A stretch of DNA of 64,000 bases from Pycnococcus provasolii (Eukaryota > Chlorophyta > Pseudoscourfieldiophyceae > Pseudoscourfieldiales > Pycnococcaceae), in assembly GCA_938743325.2 (NCBI GenBank), contig OW568867.1, positions 898,501 through 962,500 on the forward strand. Direction: 5' to 3'. The notes beneath the pieces are model-generated. The model did no database searches. It saw nothing but the letters and a program-made list of their open reading frames with translations, and was not told where the DNA came from. Of the stretch, positions 56,181 through 64,000 are shown piece after piece (position 1 is the stretch's first letter; every line of letters starts with the position of its first letter). Both the position numbers and the translations under genes were made by a program.

Positions 56181-57147
56181 AGGGAATCAGGCGTTTCCTT
56201 TCTGTTTGCTACGTACGTACGTCCGGGGATCCGTCCTTTCAAGGCCAAAGAAGGATGGGCTGGCCGGGCCTCTGCTGCGGGCCCCGGGTCCGGGAATTCC
56301 GGACACGCACGCGGCCACGCATGTATGTGGCGGGCTGCGCAGAAGCCCAACTCACTTCACCTTAAGACCGCCAGACTTAAGGGAAGGTAAGGTAAAGAGT
56401 AGAGAATAGTTACAGGATAGGAAAAATATAAAAACCTTATCCTGTTCCCCTCTAGGGGTTATCTGTTCCCAGGGGAGCGTAGGGACGACAGCTACGCCAA
56501 CCGCGGGAGGGGCCAACGTCACAGTAGCAGACTGGAGCCTCGCCACAGCAGTACGCAACGAGAAGCGTGTGGCTGAACACAAACGAGGAAAGGAGATGAT
56601 GACGATGTTAATCACGGGCCTGATGCGCAGGTTCGTGGATGACACCGACGATCAGAGGGAGAGTGCGCTGGACAAAATAAGAATGCGCAGCGACGAGCAA
56701 CCCAGATTTATCTTGCCAAAGATCGTGGCAGAGGTCCGCGGCTGCTGCCCGCTGGTATCATGCTTTCTGTTCGCGCAGAAAGTGCGAAACATGTTGGCGG
56801 CGGACAAGGAATTGACGGAGTTGGTGGATGACCTGCTCAAGAGAGAACTGAAGCTGCAGGTTGCTGAAGCTGAGTCAATGCTAATGCTGACGGCTCAGCC
56901 AAGCGCAAGGGTGCAACAAATTCAAACTGAAGACCTGCAGCGGATGCAACGGCTGCAAGCGCTACCAGTGGCTCTGAATGGTGCCCACCAACGCCCGCTA
57001 GGGCTGAGGCAAGCCGTTTACGTTCACGTGGCTGAAGTTCTCGTCGGAAAAGCGCAGGAACTCCACACTGCGCTGATGAGGTGGGTTCCGTGGTGGAAAC
57101 AACCACCTACGGAGTTTATTATTGTTGTTAAGTGTTATCTCGTGTAA
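56140..57147 (+). CDS. Hypothetical protein, two exons
   Basis: The model joins 56140..56386 to 56456..57147 (312 residues). The 69-nt intron has donor GTAAGG and acceptor CCTCTAG, and the phase matches on both sides. Exon 2 is convincing: VTVADWSLATAVRNEKRVAEH, MTMLITGLMRRFVDD, RFILPKIVAEV and KELTELVDDLLKRELKLQVAE, a mostly helical soluble protein. Exon 1 begins in a simple repeat (KIKIKMKIKIK) and may be partly untranslated; if so, translation could start at ATG 56596. No family recognised. An AAATATAAAAACC stretch at about 56425 lies inside the intron. Confidence 0.42.
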
Positions 57148-57673
57148 CACTAGACGACCTTAAGTTACCTTTAAGTATATAACACTCCGTGGTCCTCTCC
57201 CCTCACGTATTGGCCGGTGGTTTCCAACAGCCAAGTGCCGCCCCTGGACGACGCACTCGACCAGGCGGAGAAGCTCGCAGACGCGCAGGACATCAACAAA
57301 AGAAAATCCGACCATGGCCGCGGCGAATCCGACGAAAGAAGACTTAAAGAATCAAGTAGACGTACTCACGGAACAACTTGCTATGATACAAGACAAGGAG
57401 AGTGCGGGATCGACGCGACTCGAGAAGCTTGCCCTTACTCCTAACTTCACGGGATGTGTCTTTCTGCCAAGGTGCTGGCCGACTCTTTCTCACCTTTTTG
57501 TCATGCCCAAACCCTAAAAGCAGGAGAAACCCTAACCAAGTAAGTGCTAATTAAGGTTGGGACTTGGGAGGAGGCCGCGTCCTATTGTGTTGGGTTAATG
57601 TGTTCCCCCCCCCCCCCCAAACCCATTCGTTCCGTTCGTTCCCCACTTCACAAGTGTTGTGATCATAACTATC
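57148..57673 (+). other. Intergenic region with a short coiled-coil ORF and telomere-type repeats
   Basis: A 67-codon ORF from ATG 57314 (MAAANPTKEDLKNQVDVLTEQLA) starts with a heptad-like helix, then loses protein character after about 57440. It may be an exon or a remnant. Telomere-type boxes follow at 57508-57537, and a C12 run lies at about 57607. Confidence 0.35.
57508..57537. repeat. Telo-box pair (AAACCCTAA)
   Basis: Two AAACCCTAA boxes about 10 nt apart, 137 nt upstream of ATG 57674. Confidence 0.75.
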
Positions 57674-59422
57674 ATGTCCGTCTCTCAGCAGCTCGAAGAG
57701 TGCAAGACTCTTGGCAACTCTTTGTTCTCAGGAGGCGAGTTTTTGAAGGCGGCGGCGGCATACACGCGTGGAATCAAGTTGCAATCTTCCTCAGGCTCCT
57801 CTTCTTCTGATTCTGATTCTGAGATTTTGTCTCTTTGTCTGTCCAATCGGTGTCTGTGCTTCCTCCGTCTTTCGAAGTTGAAGCAAGCGTTTAGTGATGC
57901 GTCGTCGGTGATCTCGTTACGTCCTTCTTGGCATAAGGGATACTTTCGTCTGGGATCTGTTCTGGAAGCTCAGGGTTTATTGAAAGATGCGCTGGAACAG
58001 TACACGATCAGTCTTGAGAAGGCAGGTGAGCCTCTTCGTGAAGTCTCTTTGAAAATCAGAGAAATCAATAAGCGTCTTGGGAATAACGCTTCCGGGGGGG
58101 CTATGGCACCTGCGCCGGAAACGGGTGGTGACTCCGGAAACAACACTGCGGGTATGTCGCGACAGGCACGACGACTCATTGAAAAACAACAGAAAAAACA
58201 AAAAGGCGGGTGGGTGAAGCAACGTGACGCGGACCTCTTCTTGGACAAAGTCAAGCTACTCCTACCAGCCAACCTCGTGACAGAAGTCGAGAACGCCGTC
58301 AAAAAAGCTGTGACTGAAGAAAGTGGACCAACCGCGCAGGAACTTGCAAACACAGTCGCGTCCGCGTGCTTGAAAAAAGCAAACGCCACAAACGGAGGTG
58401 GCGCCGCGTCCAAGTGCTGGGAACTGCTCGCGTGGTTCGGACTCCTGTGTGGAAACTTTAAGGAAACGGGAAACCCGGGAACGCCCGAGTACACAAGGCG
58501 CGTCGAGCTGTTTGAGAAATTCCGCGAAACACACGCACCGGGCGACGCCATGCCCATACCCGCGGAACCGAGAGGACTTCTCATGGTGGCGACGAATTTG
58601 AAGGAATCAGACGCACAAAGGCGCACCGCTCTCGAGCATCTCAACAGCGCGCTGCTTGACGCTCGAACGCGCGTCGCGAAGAAAACGCCGCCCACGTCGC
58701 TCTGGGACGAACCTGACGTGCTTGACTTGCTCAACGCGGGCGCACTGGACAAAGTCACCGCCATCGCGGTGTACGGGGAAGGGACGCGTGCCGAGGCGGC
58801 GGCGGGATTCCTGTTCAACATCCTCGGCATTGCAGGAAGCGACATGGCAAGTAAGGCGGCGGGGGGTGTCACGGAAGTGGACGAGGCGTACACAAGACTG
58901 TGTGCACTTCTTGACAGACCGGGAAATCCACTCGATGCCAAGGTTTCCGACTACGCCGCCGCCGCCGCCGCCGCCAACGACGACGACGACGACGAGTCGA
59001 CGCGGTGGGATGAGCCAGCCGCGCATGCGTACTTCCTTCCCATTCTTCAGGTACTATCTGCACAGGATGCGAAAAAGAGCCTGTTCAGCCACGAGGTGGA
59101 CATCCGTCTTCGCGTCAACTGCCAGCACCTTCTTGCGAACAGCCCACAAGGCGAGCAGATGCTCGACGGATTCATCAACATCCAGCACCTGCTGTGCAGT
59201 GCACGCGACAATGGCGTGTCGTCCACGCTGCACAAAGTTGTGACGCTCGACGGCGTGCGCTCATTCCAGCAGGCTGTGCAAACGAAGGTGACACAGCAGG
59301 TGGCACTCTTCAAGGCTCTGGGGAAGTTTGACTTCGCCTCCAAGTCTACAACAAAAACAGCCACGCCGCCGCCACCGCCTGCAGCGAATGGTGTGAAGAA
59401 GCCACCACCTGGAGGCGCTTGA
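57674..59422 (+). CDS. TPR-repeat protein
   Basis: 582 residues from ATG 57674 (ATCATGTCC). Residues 1-115 hold three TPR motifs of the co-chaperone type: CKTLGNSLFSGGEFLKAAAAYTRGIKL, SLCLSNRCLCFLRLSKLKQAFSDA and HKGYFRLGSVLEAQGLLKDALEQY. Then follow a basic helix (RQARRLIEKQQKKQK) and a 400-residue helical region without a known signature, interrupted by an Ala/Asp-rich tract. The tail is Pro-rich. By analogy the TPR could bind Hsp70/Hsp90 C-termini; the clamp residues were not checked in detail. The C-terminal region may be a divergent helical repeat. Intronless. Converges on the AP2 gene. Confidence 0.8.
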   Translation: MSVSQQLEECKTLGNSLFSGGEFLKAAAAYTRGIKLQSSSGSSSSDSDSEILSLCLSNRCLCFLRLSKLKQAFSDASSVISLRPSWHKGYFRLGSVLEAQGLLKDALEQYTISLEKAGEPLREVSLKIREINKRLGNNASGGAMAPAPETGGDSGNNTAGMSRQARRLIEKQQKKQKGGWVKQRDADLFLDKVKLLLPANLVTEVENAVKKAVTEESGPTAQELANTVASACLKKANATNGGGAASKCWELLAWFGLLCGNFKETGNPGTPEYTRRVELFEKFRETHAPGDAMPIPAEPRGLLMVATNLKESDAQRRTALEHLNSALLDARTRVAKKTPPTSLWDEPDVLDLLNAGALDKVTAIAVYGEGTRAEAAAGFLFNILGIAGSDMASKAAGGVTEVDEAYTRLCALLDRPGNPLDAKVSDYAAAAAAANDDDDDESTRWDEPAAHAYFLPILQVLSAQDAKKSLFSHEVDIRLRVNCQHLLANSPQGEQMLDGFINIQHLLCSARDNGVSSTLHKVVTLDGVRSFQQAVQTKVTQQVALFKALGKFDFASKSTTKTATPPPPPAANGVKKPPPGGA

Positions 59423-59675
59423 ACAACATGTTTACCGTTGAAGATATAGTTTCCTCGAATTTTAATTTTTTGATATAGAAAAGAGAAAAAATTCCTTCTT
59501 TACTGTTGGCGGCACCCCCCAAGTTTTAGTTTAGGCGACGATACATTGCTGGTTTTTTTATGTTGGATTTTTTTTCGTAGTTTAGCTTTTTCTTTTCCCT
59601 TTTTTTTCTCAAAAGGCAACAACACCCGGCACGCTTTTGCACACGCGCCTTTTCCATCATGGATTCGTGGATCGA

Positions 59676-61592
59676 TCACAGACCACCGGCACCGGCACCG
59701 GGGGGACCACCAACAGCACCAGGTGGGATGGCGGCGACCACACCAGGCGGCATGGCGGGGACCACCACACCAGGCGGCAGAGCGGCGACCACACCAGGCA
59801 TGACGGCACCAGGGGGCGGCATAGCGATACTGGGGGGAGCGGCGACGATGCCGGGGTTGGGTACGGTCACCTGCACAGGATCCAGCGTCTCCTCGACGTT
59901 GACATGGGAAAATTCACCCTTGAGTGCCTTTGCCATGTCTACGGGCTTCAGTCCGCATTCTTTTGCCATGCGCATCGCGGCAAGAGCCCATGGTAGCTGT
60001 GTGCCCGAGTTGTTCGTGCGTCCCATGATGGGCAGATTGGCTGTAGCAACGCCTCCCGCCTCGGCGTTTGGTGCAGGCGGAATGGGCTTTGGCCTCCTTG
60101 CGGATGGTTTTTGGCCACCGCGTTCGTGCTCCTCCATCACCTGCACGTGACGAGCGGCGGACTGCAGCGTGGTGTTAATCTCGTTTGGGAAGTTGAGCTG
60201 GTTGTGCGCCTTGCCGCCAGCACTCGTCGGGTTCGCGGACTTGCGGCGGTACACGCGCTCGTCGTGCAGCCCAAACCAGCAGATGTACTCGTCACGCGTG
60301 CGTGCAGCCTTCTCCTCATCGTCGAAGTAGCCGAGAAAAACGCGCTTGCCGTGGTAGCGTACCTGAGCGCGGTACAGCACCTTGGAATTTCCTCCCGACG
60401 GCTTGCGTGTTGTTGCGATGACGCCGACGTACCTGCTGGAGGGCTCCTTGTTTGCCTTGGGGGCGCCGCCGGCACCCGCGGCGCCCTCCGCGCCCACGCC
60501 GACTGCTGCTGCTGCTGCGGCAGCGGCGGCGGCGGCGGCAGCCTTCTTCTTCTTTTTGCTCTCCTCGACAGTGTCTGGTGGTGGTGGAGGTGGCACGATG
60601 GCGGGAGCCATGACAGCGGCTCCAGCAGCTGCCGCCATGCTTTGAGCCGCCGCCATGCTTTGAGCTGCCGCCATGCTTTGAGCTGCGGCCATGTTTGCCG
60701 TGGCGACGACCGCCATGGGTGGTGCGCCGTCGTCGTCCTCGTCACCGGGCGGCGCCGCGACGAGGGCACCCTGTTCGTTCAGTTTTACCCTTTTGTTCAG
60801 GTCTGTTGTCAAGCCGTTAGGTTGTATTGTTGCTCCTGGTATTGTGGTATCCGTTGCTCCAGGTATTGTTGTTGATGTTGGTGCTCCAGCGGCTCGTTTC
60901 CTCTTTTTGTCCAGAGCCGCGTCCTCTTCTTCCGCCGTCGGAGGTCCTCCCGTCGCATTGACCATCTGCATGAGCTGCTGCTGCTCGACGACGACACCGG
61001 CGGCAGCAGCTTGTTGTTGTTGTTGTTGTTGTTGTGCGAGCTGCTGTGCTTGCAGTTGTTGTGTCATTTGTGCCTGCGCCTGCGCCTGAGCCTGCGCCTG
61101 AGCCTGCGCTTGTTGTTGTTGTTGTTGTTGTTGTTGTTGCTGCTGCTGTGTACCTGGCATGCCCATGGATAGGTTCATTTGCTGTTGGTACGTCGCCATG
61201 CCCATAGCCGCTTGCTGCTGCGCGACGAGCTGTTGTTGTGTTTGCATCGCCATGGCTTGCGACCCCATGGTTGCAAGGTGCGCCGGGTCCGCGACCTGCT
61301 GCGTGTACGCTGACTGCATGTACTGCCACGGCGCGCCCTGTTGCGCCTGCGCTGCGTTGAGCGCGGATAGTTGCTGCGCCTGCGCGGCTGCGGTAGCGTC
61401 GTGGTACTGCATGGTTTGCTGCTGTGCCGAGAGCGCCTGCTGCTGTGCTTGCAGCTGGTGCATGTTGTGTGTCAACAATGAGTTGGAGTCCCATGATGGT
61501 ACGACCGAGACAGAGGGAGGAAACACCACCCCGGGAGACATACTACTGTGTGGGTACTGAGACTGCTGTGGAGTTTGGTGCTGCTGCGCCAT
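59676..61592 (-). CDS. AP2/ERF-domain transcription factor with Gln-rich activation region
   Basis: 638 residues from ATG 61592 (MAQQHQTPQQ). The first 240 residues are Gln/Ala-rich, including long poly-Gln, typical of activation domains. Residues about 385-455 form one AP2 domain: SSRYVGVIATTRKPSGGNSKVLYRAQVRYHGKR is split here as RYVGVI, YRAQVRYHGKRVFLGYFDDE and KAARTRDEYICWFG. That is the three-strand sheet and helix that bind DNA. A NQLNFPNEI sequence matches the usual LNFP end of the domain. The C-terminus is Pro/Gly/Ala-rich. AP2 proteins are nuclear regulators common in green plants, also found in some algae and alveolates. Target genes are unknown. A single domain rather than the paired domains of plant AP2 proper. 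Confidence 0.9.
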   Translation of the reverse strand: MAQQHQTPQQSQYPHSSMSPGVVFPPSVSVVPSWDSNSLLTHNMHQLQAQQQALSAQQQTMQYHDATAAAQAQQLSALNAAQAQQGAPWQYMQSAYTQQVADPAHLATMGSQAMAMQTQQQLVAQQQAAMGMATYQQQMNLSMGMPGTQQQQQQQQQQQQQAQAQAQAQAQAQAQMTQQLQAQQLAQQQQQQQQAAAAGVVVEQQQLMQMVNATGGPPTAEEEDAALDKKRKRAAGAPTSTTIPGATDTTIPGATIQPNGLTTDLNKRVKLNEQGALVAAPPGDEDDDGAPPMAVVATANMAAAQSMAAAQSMAAAQSMAAAAGAAVMAPAIVPPPPPPDTVEESKKKKKAAAAAAAAAAAAAVGVGAEGAAGAGGAPKANKEPSSRYVGVIATTRKPSGGNSKVLYRAQVRYHGKRVFLGYFDDEEKAARTRDEYICWFGLHDERVYRRKSANPTSAGGKAHNQLNFPNEINTTLQSAARHVQVMEEHERGGQKPSARRPKPIPPAPNAEAGGVATANLPIMGRTNNSGTQLPWALAAMRMAKECGLKPVDMAKALKGEFSHVNVEETLDPVQVTVPNPGIVAAPPSIAMPPPGAVMPGVVAALPPGVVVPAMPPGVVAAIPPGAVGGPPGAGAGGL

Positions 61593-63167
61593 GACTGATG
61601 AATGCGCAGGCTGAATGAAAGTGGCTCGGCGGAATGGAGCGAGAACTGGTCGACAAACGGTCACCTTAGAGTTTCAGGTCTGAAAAAGCGACGGGACCCC
61701 GAATAAATAAAACCTCGTCGTCGCACCCCCTCCCCTCTTGAGAAGGTTATTTCTGCAATTCCGGTGTCCCCATGAACAGGTATCCAAATCACCTTAGTGA
61801 ATTTGGTTTGGTTCGGCGAGGGATCCCGTGTTTAGAGTGTGCGCTCTCTCCCGCAGGATTTCTCCGCAGGGGGGGTGTTTTGGATTCCTAGACTACCCTA
61901 GCTAGACTAAGGTTTTAGGAACGCCTCACAGTGCACCTGGCTGTTTAGGCTGGTTTAGGAAGGCCACCTGGCTGCGCTTCTTGGCGACGACGCTTGTGGA
62001 TGCCTGTCATTGGCTGGTTGCGTTGACTGTTGACCAATGCGTTGACGGATGTTGTTGGGTTGACCAGTGCTGATCCTTTATCGGCCTATCACCATTCAGC
62101 GACGGCTCGCAAGTCGCAAGTCGCAAGCTCTCCGCGAATAGGTATGAGTGAAGGATACCCGAGTCCCGACACCCGAGTCTCGCTCGGCTCGGACCATGCG
62201 CCTGTTTCTTCTCAAGTGGTCAATGCATTGTCAATGGTCAAGGGTCCCTTCTTGAAGGCGCGAGAATGAGAGAAGAAAACGCCGGGCTCACCTTAAACTT
62301 ACTTACCGCGTCATGTATACCCTCGAGCATCCTCGAGTCTTGACCGTCTTGAGCAACCAATTGTCTTGAGCGAGACAAGGTACAGAACAGTACTCATAGC
62401 CAGTCAGACCGCCAGACGTGACCACTGAACCAGTTCTCTTGTCGTTTTCTTGACGTTCTGAGTTCCGACAGTCTGAGCAGTTCTCCTCTGGCAGTCTGGG
62501 CTCTGGCCAACGCCAACACACTAAACCTTTACGGGTAATAACACACACAGCCGTGGTAAAATAACACTGGCAACTTAACTTGCAAGCGTCCTCAACGAAC
62601 GAGTGGAAGTCGCCGTTTGGGGAGCACCTCTCAACTTCTCAAGCTCTTTGAGAGGTGCGTTTGTTTGTCTCGAGACGTTTGTTTGTTTGCGCCGTGTGTT
62701 GGTTTGGACACCTTGTTGACGAGCTCCGACGACCTTGTTGAGTGAGTACTCGGTGCGCTACCTTTAGCAGGTGGTGGGTGACTTTAAGCCTTAAGGTGGT
62801 GACTCTCGTCGTCGAAGTGTGCTTGTGTGCGTGTTTGTGTGCGTGTGCGTGTATACATATTACAGGTGTGCGCCGTGTCTATTAAGGAAGTGTTATCAGC
62901 ACAGTACAGCACACGATACACGAGGCTTCTGTGAGCTTTGCCTATTGAGTGTTTCTTGCTGTGTCTCGTGGTAAGTGGTCGCCGTAAGCTTCGTACGCGA
63001 CACAGCACGCGAAAGCTACCTGAAGTAAGCTTGCTTGCTTGCTGTGTCTCTGCATTAGGCGCTGTCTCTGCGGCGAAGACATACAAGCTCAGCAAGCAAG
63101 CAGCAAGAAGAGAGAAGAGAGCTCTTCGAAGTCCACATTTCTTCCCATTTTTTGTTTTTAAATCGTC
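61593..63167. promoter_or_regulatory. Divergent intergenic region
   Basis: 1.6 kb between the AP2 and armadillo genes. It holds a GGGATCCC fragment (about 61820), AAGTCGC repeats (about 62110), CACCATTCAGCG (about 62090), a TG-rich stretch (about 62815-62855) and TTGCTTGC repeats near 63028. No gene or RNA recognised. Confidence 0.55.
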
Positions 63168-64000
63168 ATGGGAATCGAGGAGCTGTTAGAGGCGTTCGAC
63201 AAGGATGTCTTCGAGCACCTGGTTGCCGAGGAGCAGGCGCTCAAGGAGGGGAAGCACGTCGACACATCGTGGCAGAAAGTGCCTCGCACGTTTCAAGTAC
63301 AGTGCATGTACGACCACGACCACGACGGCGACGTCGAGGAGAATATGACCACTCCATACGAGTGCACGGTGCCTCGCACGACGCTCGACATCATGAAGCA
63401 GGAAATCGCCGAAATGTTCAACGTCGAACTCGACGTGTGGAAAATCAACCAGCGCGAGTTCCGCGACGGAGAGCAGACTGCGCAGCGCAAGGAGACGATA
63501 GTCACGACCGAGTACAAGATGACCAAGAACAAGCTCTTCTACCACCCGCCTTACTACGACGACCGCATCAAGCACTTCTGCCCCAAGCGGTACCTCATTG
63601 ACGAGCAGGTGGAGTGGCGCATCATCACCGCTGACCAGCCTTGGACCGAGGAAAGGCAGCGTGAGAAGTGTGGCGAGAAGCTAAGGCACCTCCTCACAGG
63701 CACGGAGCCGAGCGGAATCTTAGACGCTGCTCACGGCTTCTGGGAACTTTCCGTGCGCAAAGAGCACCACCACGAAATGTGCTTCGAGGATCGCGTCTTG
63801 CACAGCATCGTGTACGGATGTCGGTGCGGACACCCGGAGGTGATGGCGAGGTGCATCGCTTGCGTGTGGAACCTCATCACGACCAAAGATTTAAGAAGGC
63901 GGCTCATCTCCGCCGGTATCGTCGAGGCGCTGTACGACGCGGCGAACCTCGCTCTCGTCGAGTGCGTGCCACTGGAGGACGCCATCAAGGGAATTGCCAA
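63168..64000 (+). CDS. Armadillo-repeat-like protein, C-terminus cut by window edge
   Basis: ATG 63168 (CGTCATGGGA) opens a frame of 277 codons that runs off the right edge. The N-terminal half is charged and soluble (MGIEELLEAFDKDVFEHLVAEE, FHPPYYDDRIKHFCPKRYLI in part). From about residue 215 the pattern HPEVMARCIACVWNLITTKDLRRRLISAG, split here at CVWNLI and LRRRLISAGIVEAL, matches armadillo repeats, in which a missing element is scored by position (ISAGIVEAL). Such proteins are adaptors, several of them ciliary. The number of repeats beyond the edge is unknown. Codon use looks like the neighbouring genes. Confidence 0.75.
   Translation, partial: MGIEELLEAFDKDVFEHLVAEEQALKEGKHVDTSWQKVPRTFQVQCMYDHDHDGDVEENMTTPYECTVPRTTLDIMKQEIAEMFNVELDVWKINQREFRDGEQTAQRKETIVTTEYKMTKNKLFYHPPYYDDRIKHFCPKRYLIDEQVEWRIITADQPWTEERQREKCGEKLRHLLTGTEPSGILDAAHGFWELSVRKEHHHEMCFEDRVLHSIVYGCRCGHPEVMARCIACVWNLITTKDLRRRLISAGIVEALYDAANLALVECVPLEDAIKGIA

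Noticed and set aside
57970-58941. 323-codon minus-strand ORF
   Set aside because: Antisense of the TPR protein, with Ser/Arg/Phe-rich composition and no motif.
1-64000. tRNA and rRNA genes
   Set aside because: I looked for GGTTCGA-type T-loops with matching arms. The few hits lie in coding sequence or lack a cloverleaf. A tRNAscan run would be decisive.

Overview
This is nuclear DNA of a eukaryotic protist that is probably photosynthetic and flagellated. Genes are long and mostly intronless. The few introns I can support are short GT-AG introns: 82 nt in the TTLL9 gene, 127 nt in the NPL4 gene and about 69 nt in a hypothetical gene. Simple-sequence DNA is abundant. The gene set includes a TTLL9-type tubulin glutamylase and a polycystin channel (cilia), an IP3-receptor-family channel, an AP2-domain regulator, a GDP-mannose-type nucleotide-sugar transporter and a rhodanese of plant-plastid type. 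TTAGGG-type repeats lie inside the window between genes. Pro-rich linkers and the AP2 and plastid-type genes fit a prasinophyte-like green alga. A stramenopile alga is a real alternative, because strand alternation, TTAGGG repeats and giant polycystins are also compatible with that group. I cannot name the species.

Layout. 1-1135 (-): edge-truncated Asn/His-rich protein with a SUZ-like motif. 1683-2168 (+): small ORF pair in one frame, split by a TGA. 2386-6114 (-): CSB/ERCC6 repair ATPase. 7165-8617 (+): TTLL9. 9005-21313 (-): 4102-residue polycystin. 23496-33056 (+): about 3186-residue IP3-receptor-like channel. 33304-34194 (-): ribosomal protein L5. 34702-35946 (+): nucleotide-sugar transporter. 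36119-37453 (-): type I membrane protein. 38227-39465 (+): RTN4IP1-like reductase. 39520-40542 (-): ankyrin protein. 41336-43480: two convergent, overlapping repeat-rich ORFs between TTAGGG tracts, probably element-derived. 43803-46241 (+): repeat and coiled-coil protein. 46288-47124 (-): rhodanese. 47.4-48.1 kb (+): exon-like fragments. 48264-49826 (-): WD40-like protein. 50103-51738 (-): NPL4 with a previously hidden 3' exon. 52503-52850 (+): orphan. 53172-56030 (-): GT32 glycosyltransferase fused to an FkbM-like domain. 56140-57147 (+): spliced hypothetical gene. 57674-59422 (+): TPR protein. 59676-61592 (-): AP2 protein. 63168 to the end (+): armadillo-repeat protein, open at the edge.

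How the genes work together. The clearest functional grouping is TTLL9, polycystin and the IP3-receptor-like channel side by side at 7-33 kb, all plausible parts of ciliary motility and calcium signalling. The two channels are divergent across a 2.2 kb intergenic region rich in simple repeats. Most other genes are housekeeping: DNA repair, translation, Cdc48-linked proteolysis, Golgi sugar transport and glycosylation. Genes alternate between strands almost without exception, giving convergent 3' ends and divergent 5' ends. Several TTAGGG-type clusters lie just upstream of plus-strand start codons.

Most likely novel points: the polycystin architecture (C-type lectin, five near-identical copies of an unrecognised Cys-bearing module and five Ig-like units on one channel); the frame-preserving 201-bp repeat element with a GEARNPGP motif; the GT32-FkbM fusion; and the IP3-receptor-like channel that seems to lack ligand-coordinating residues.
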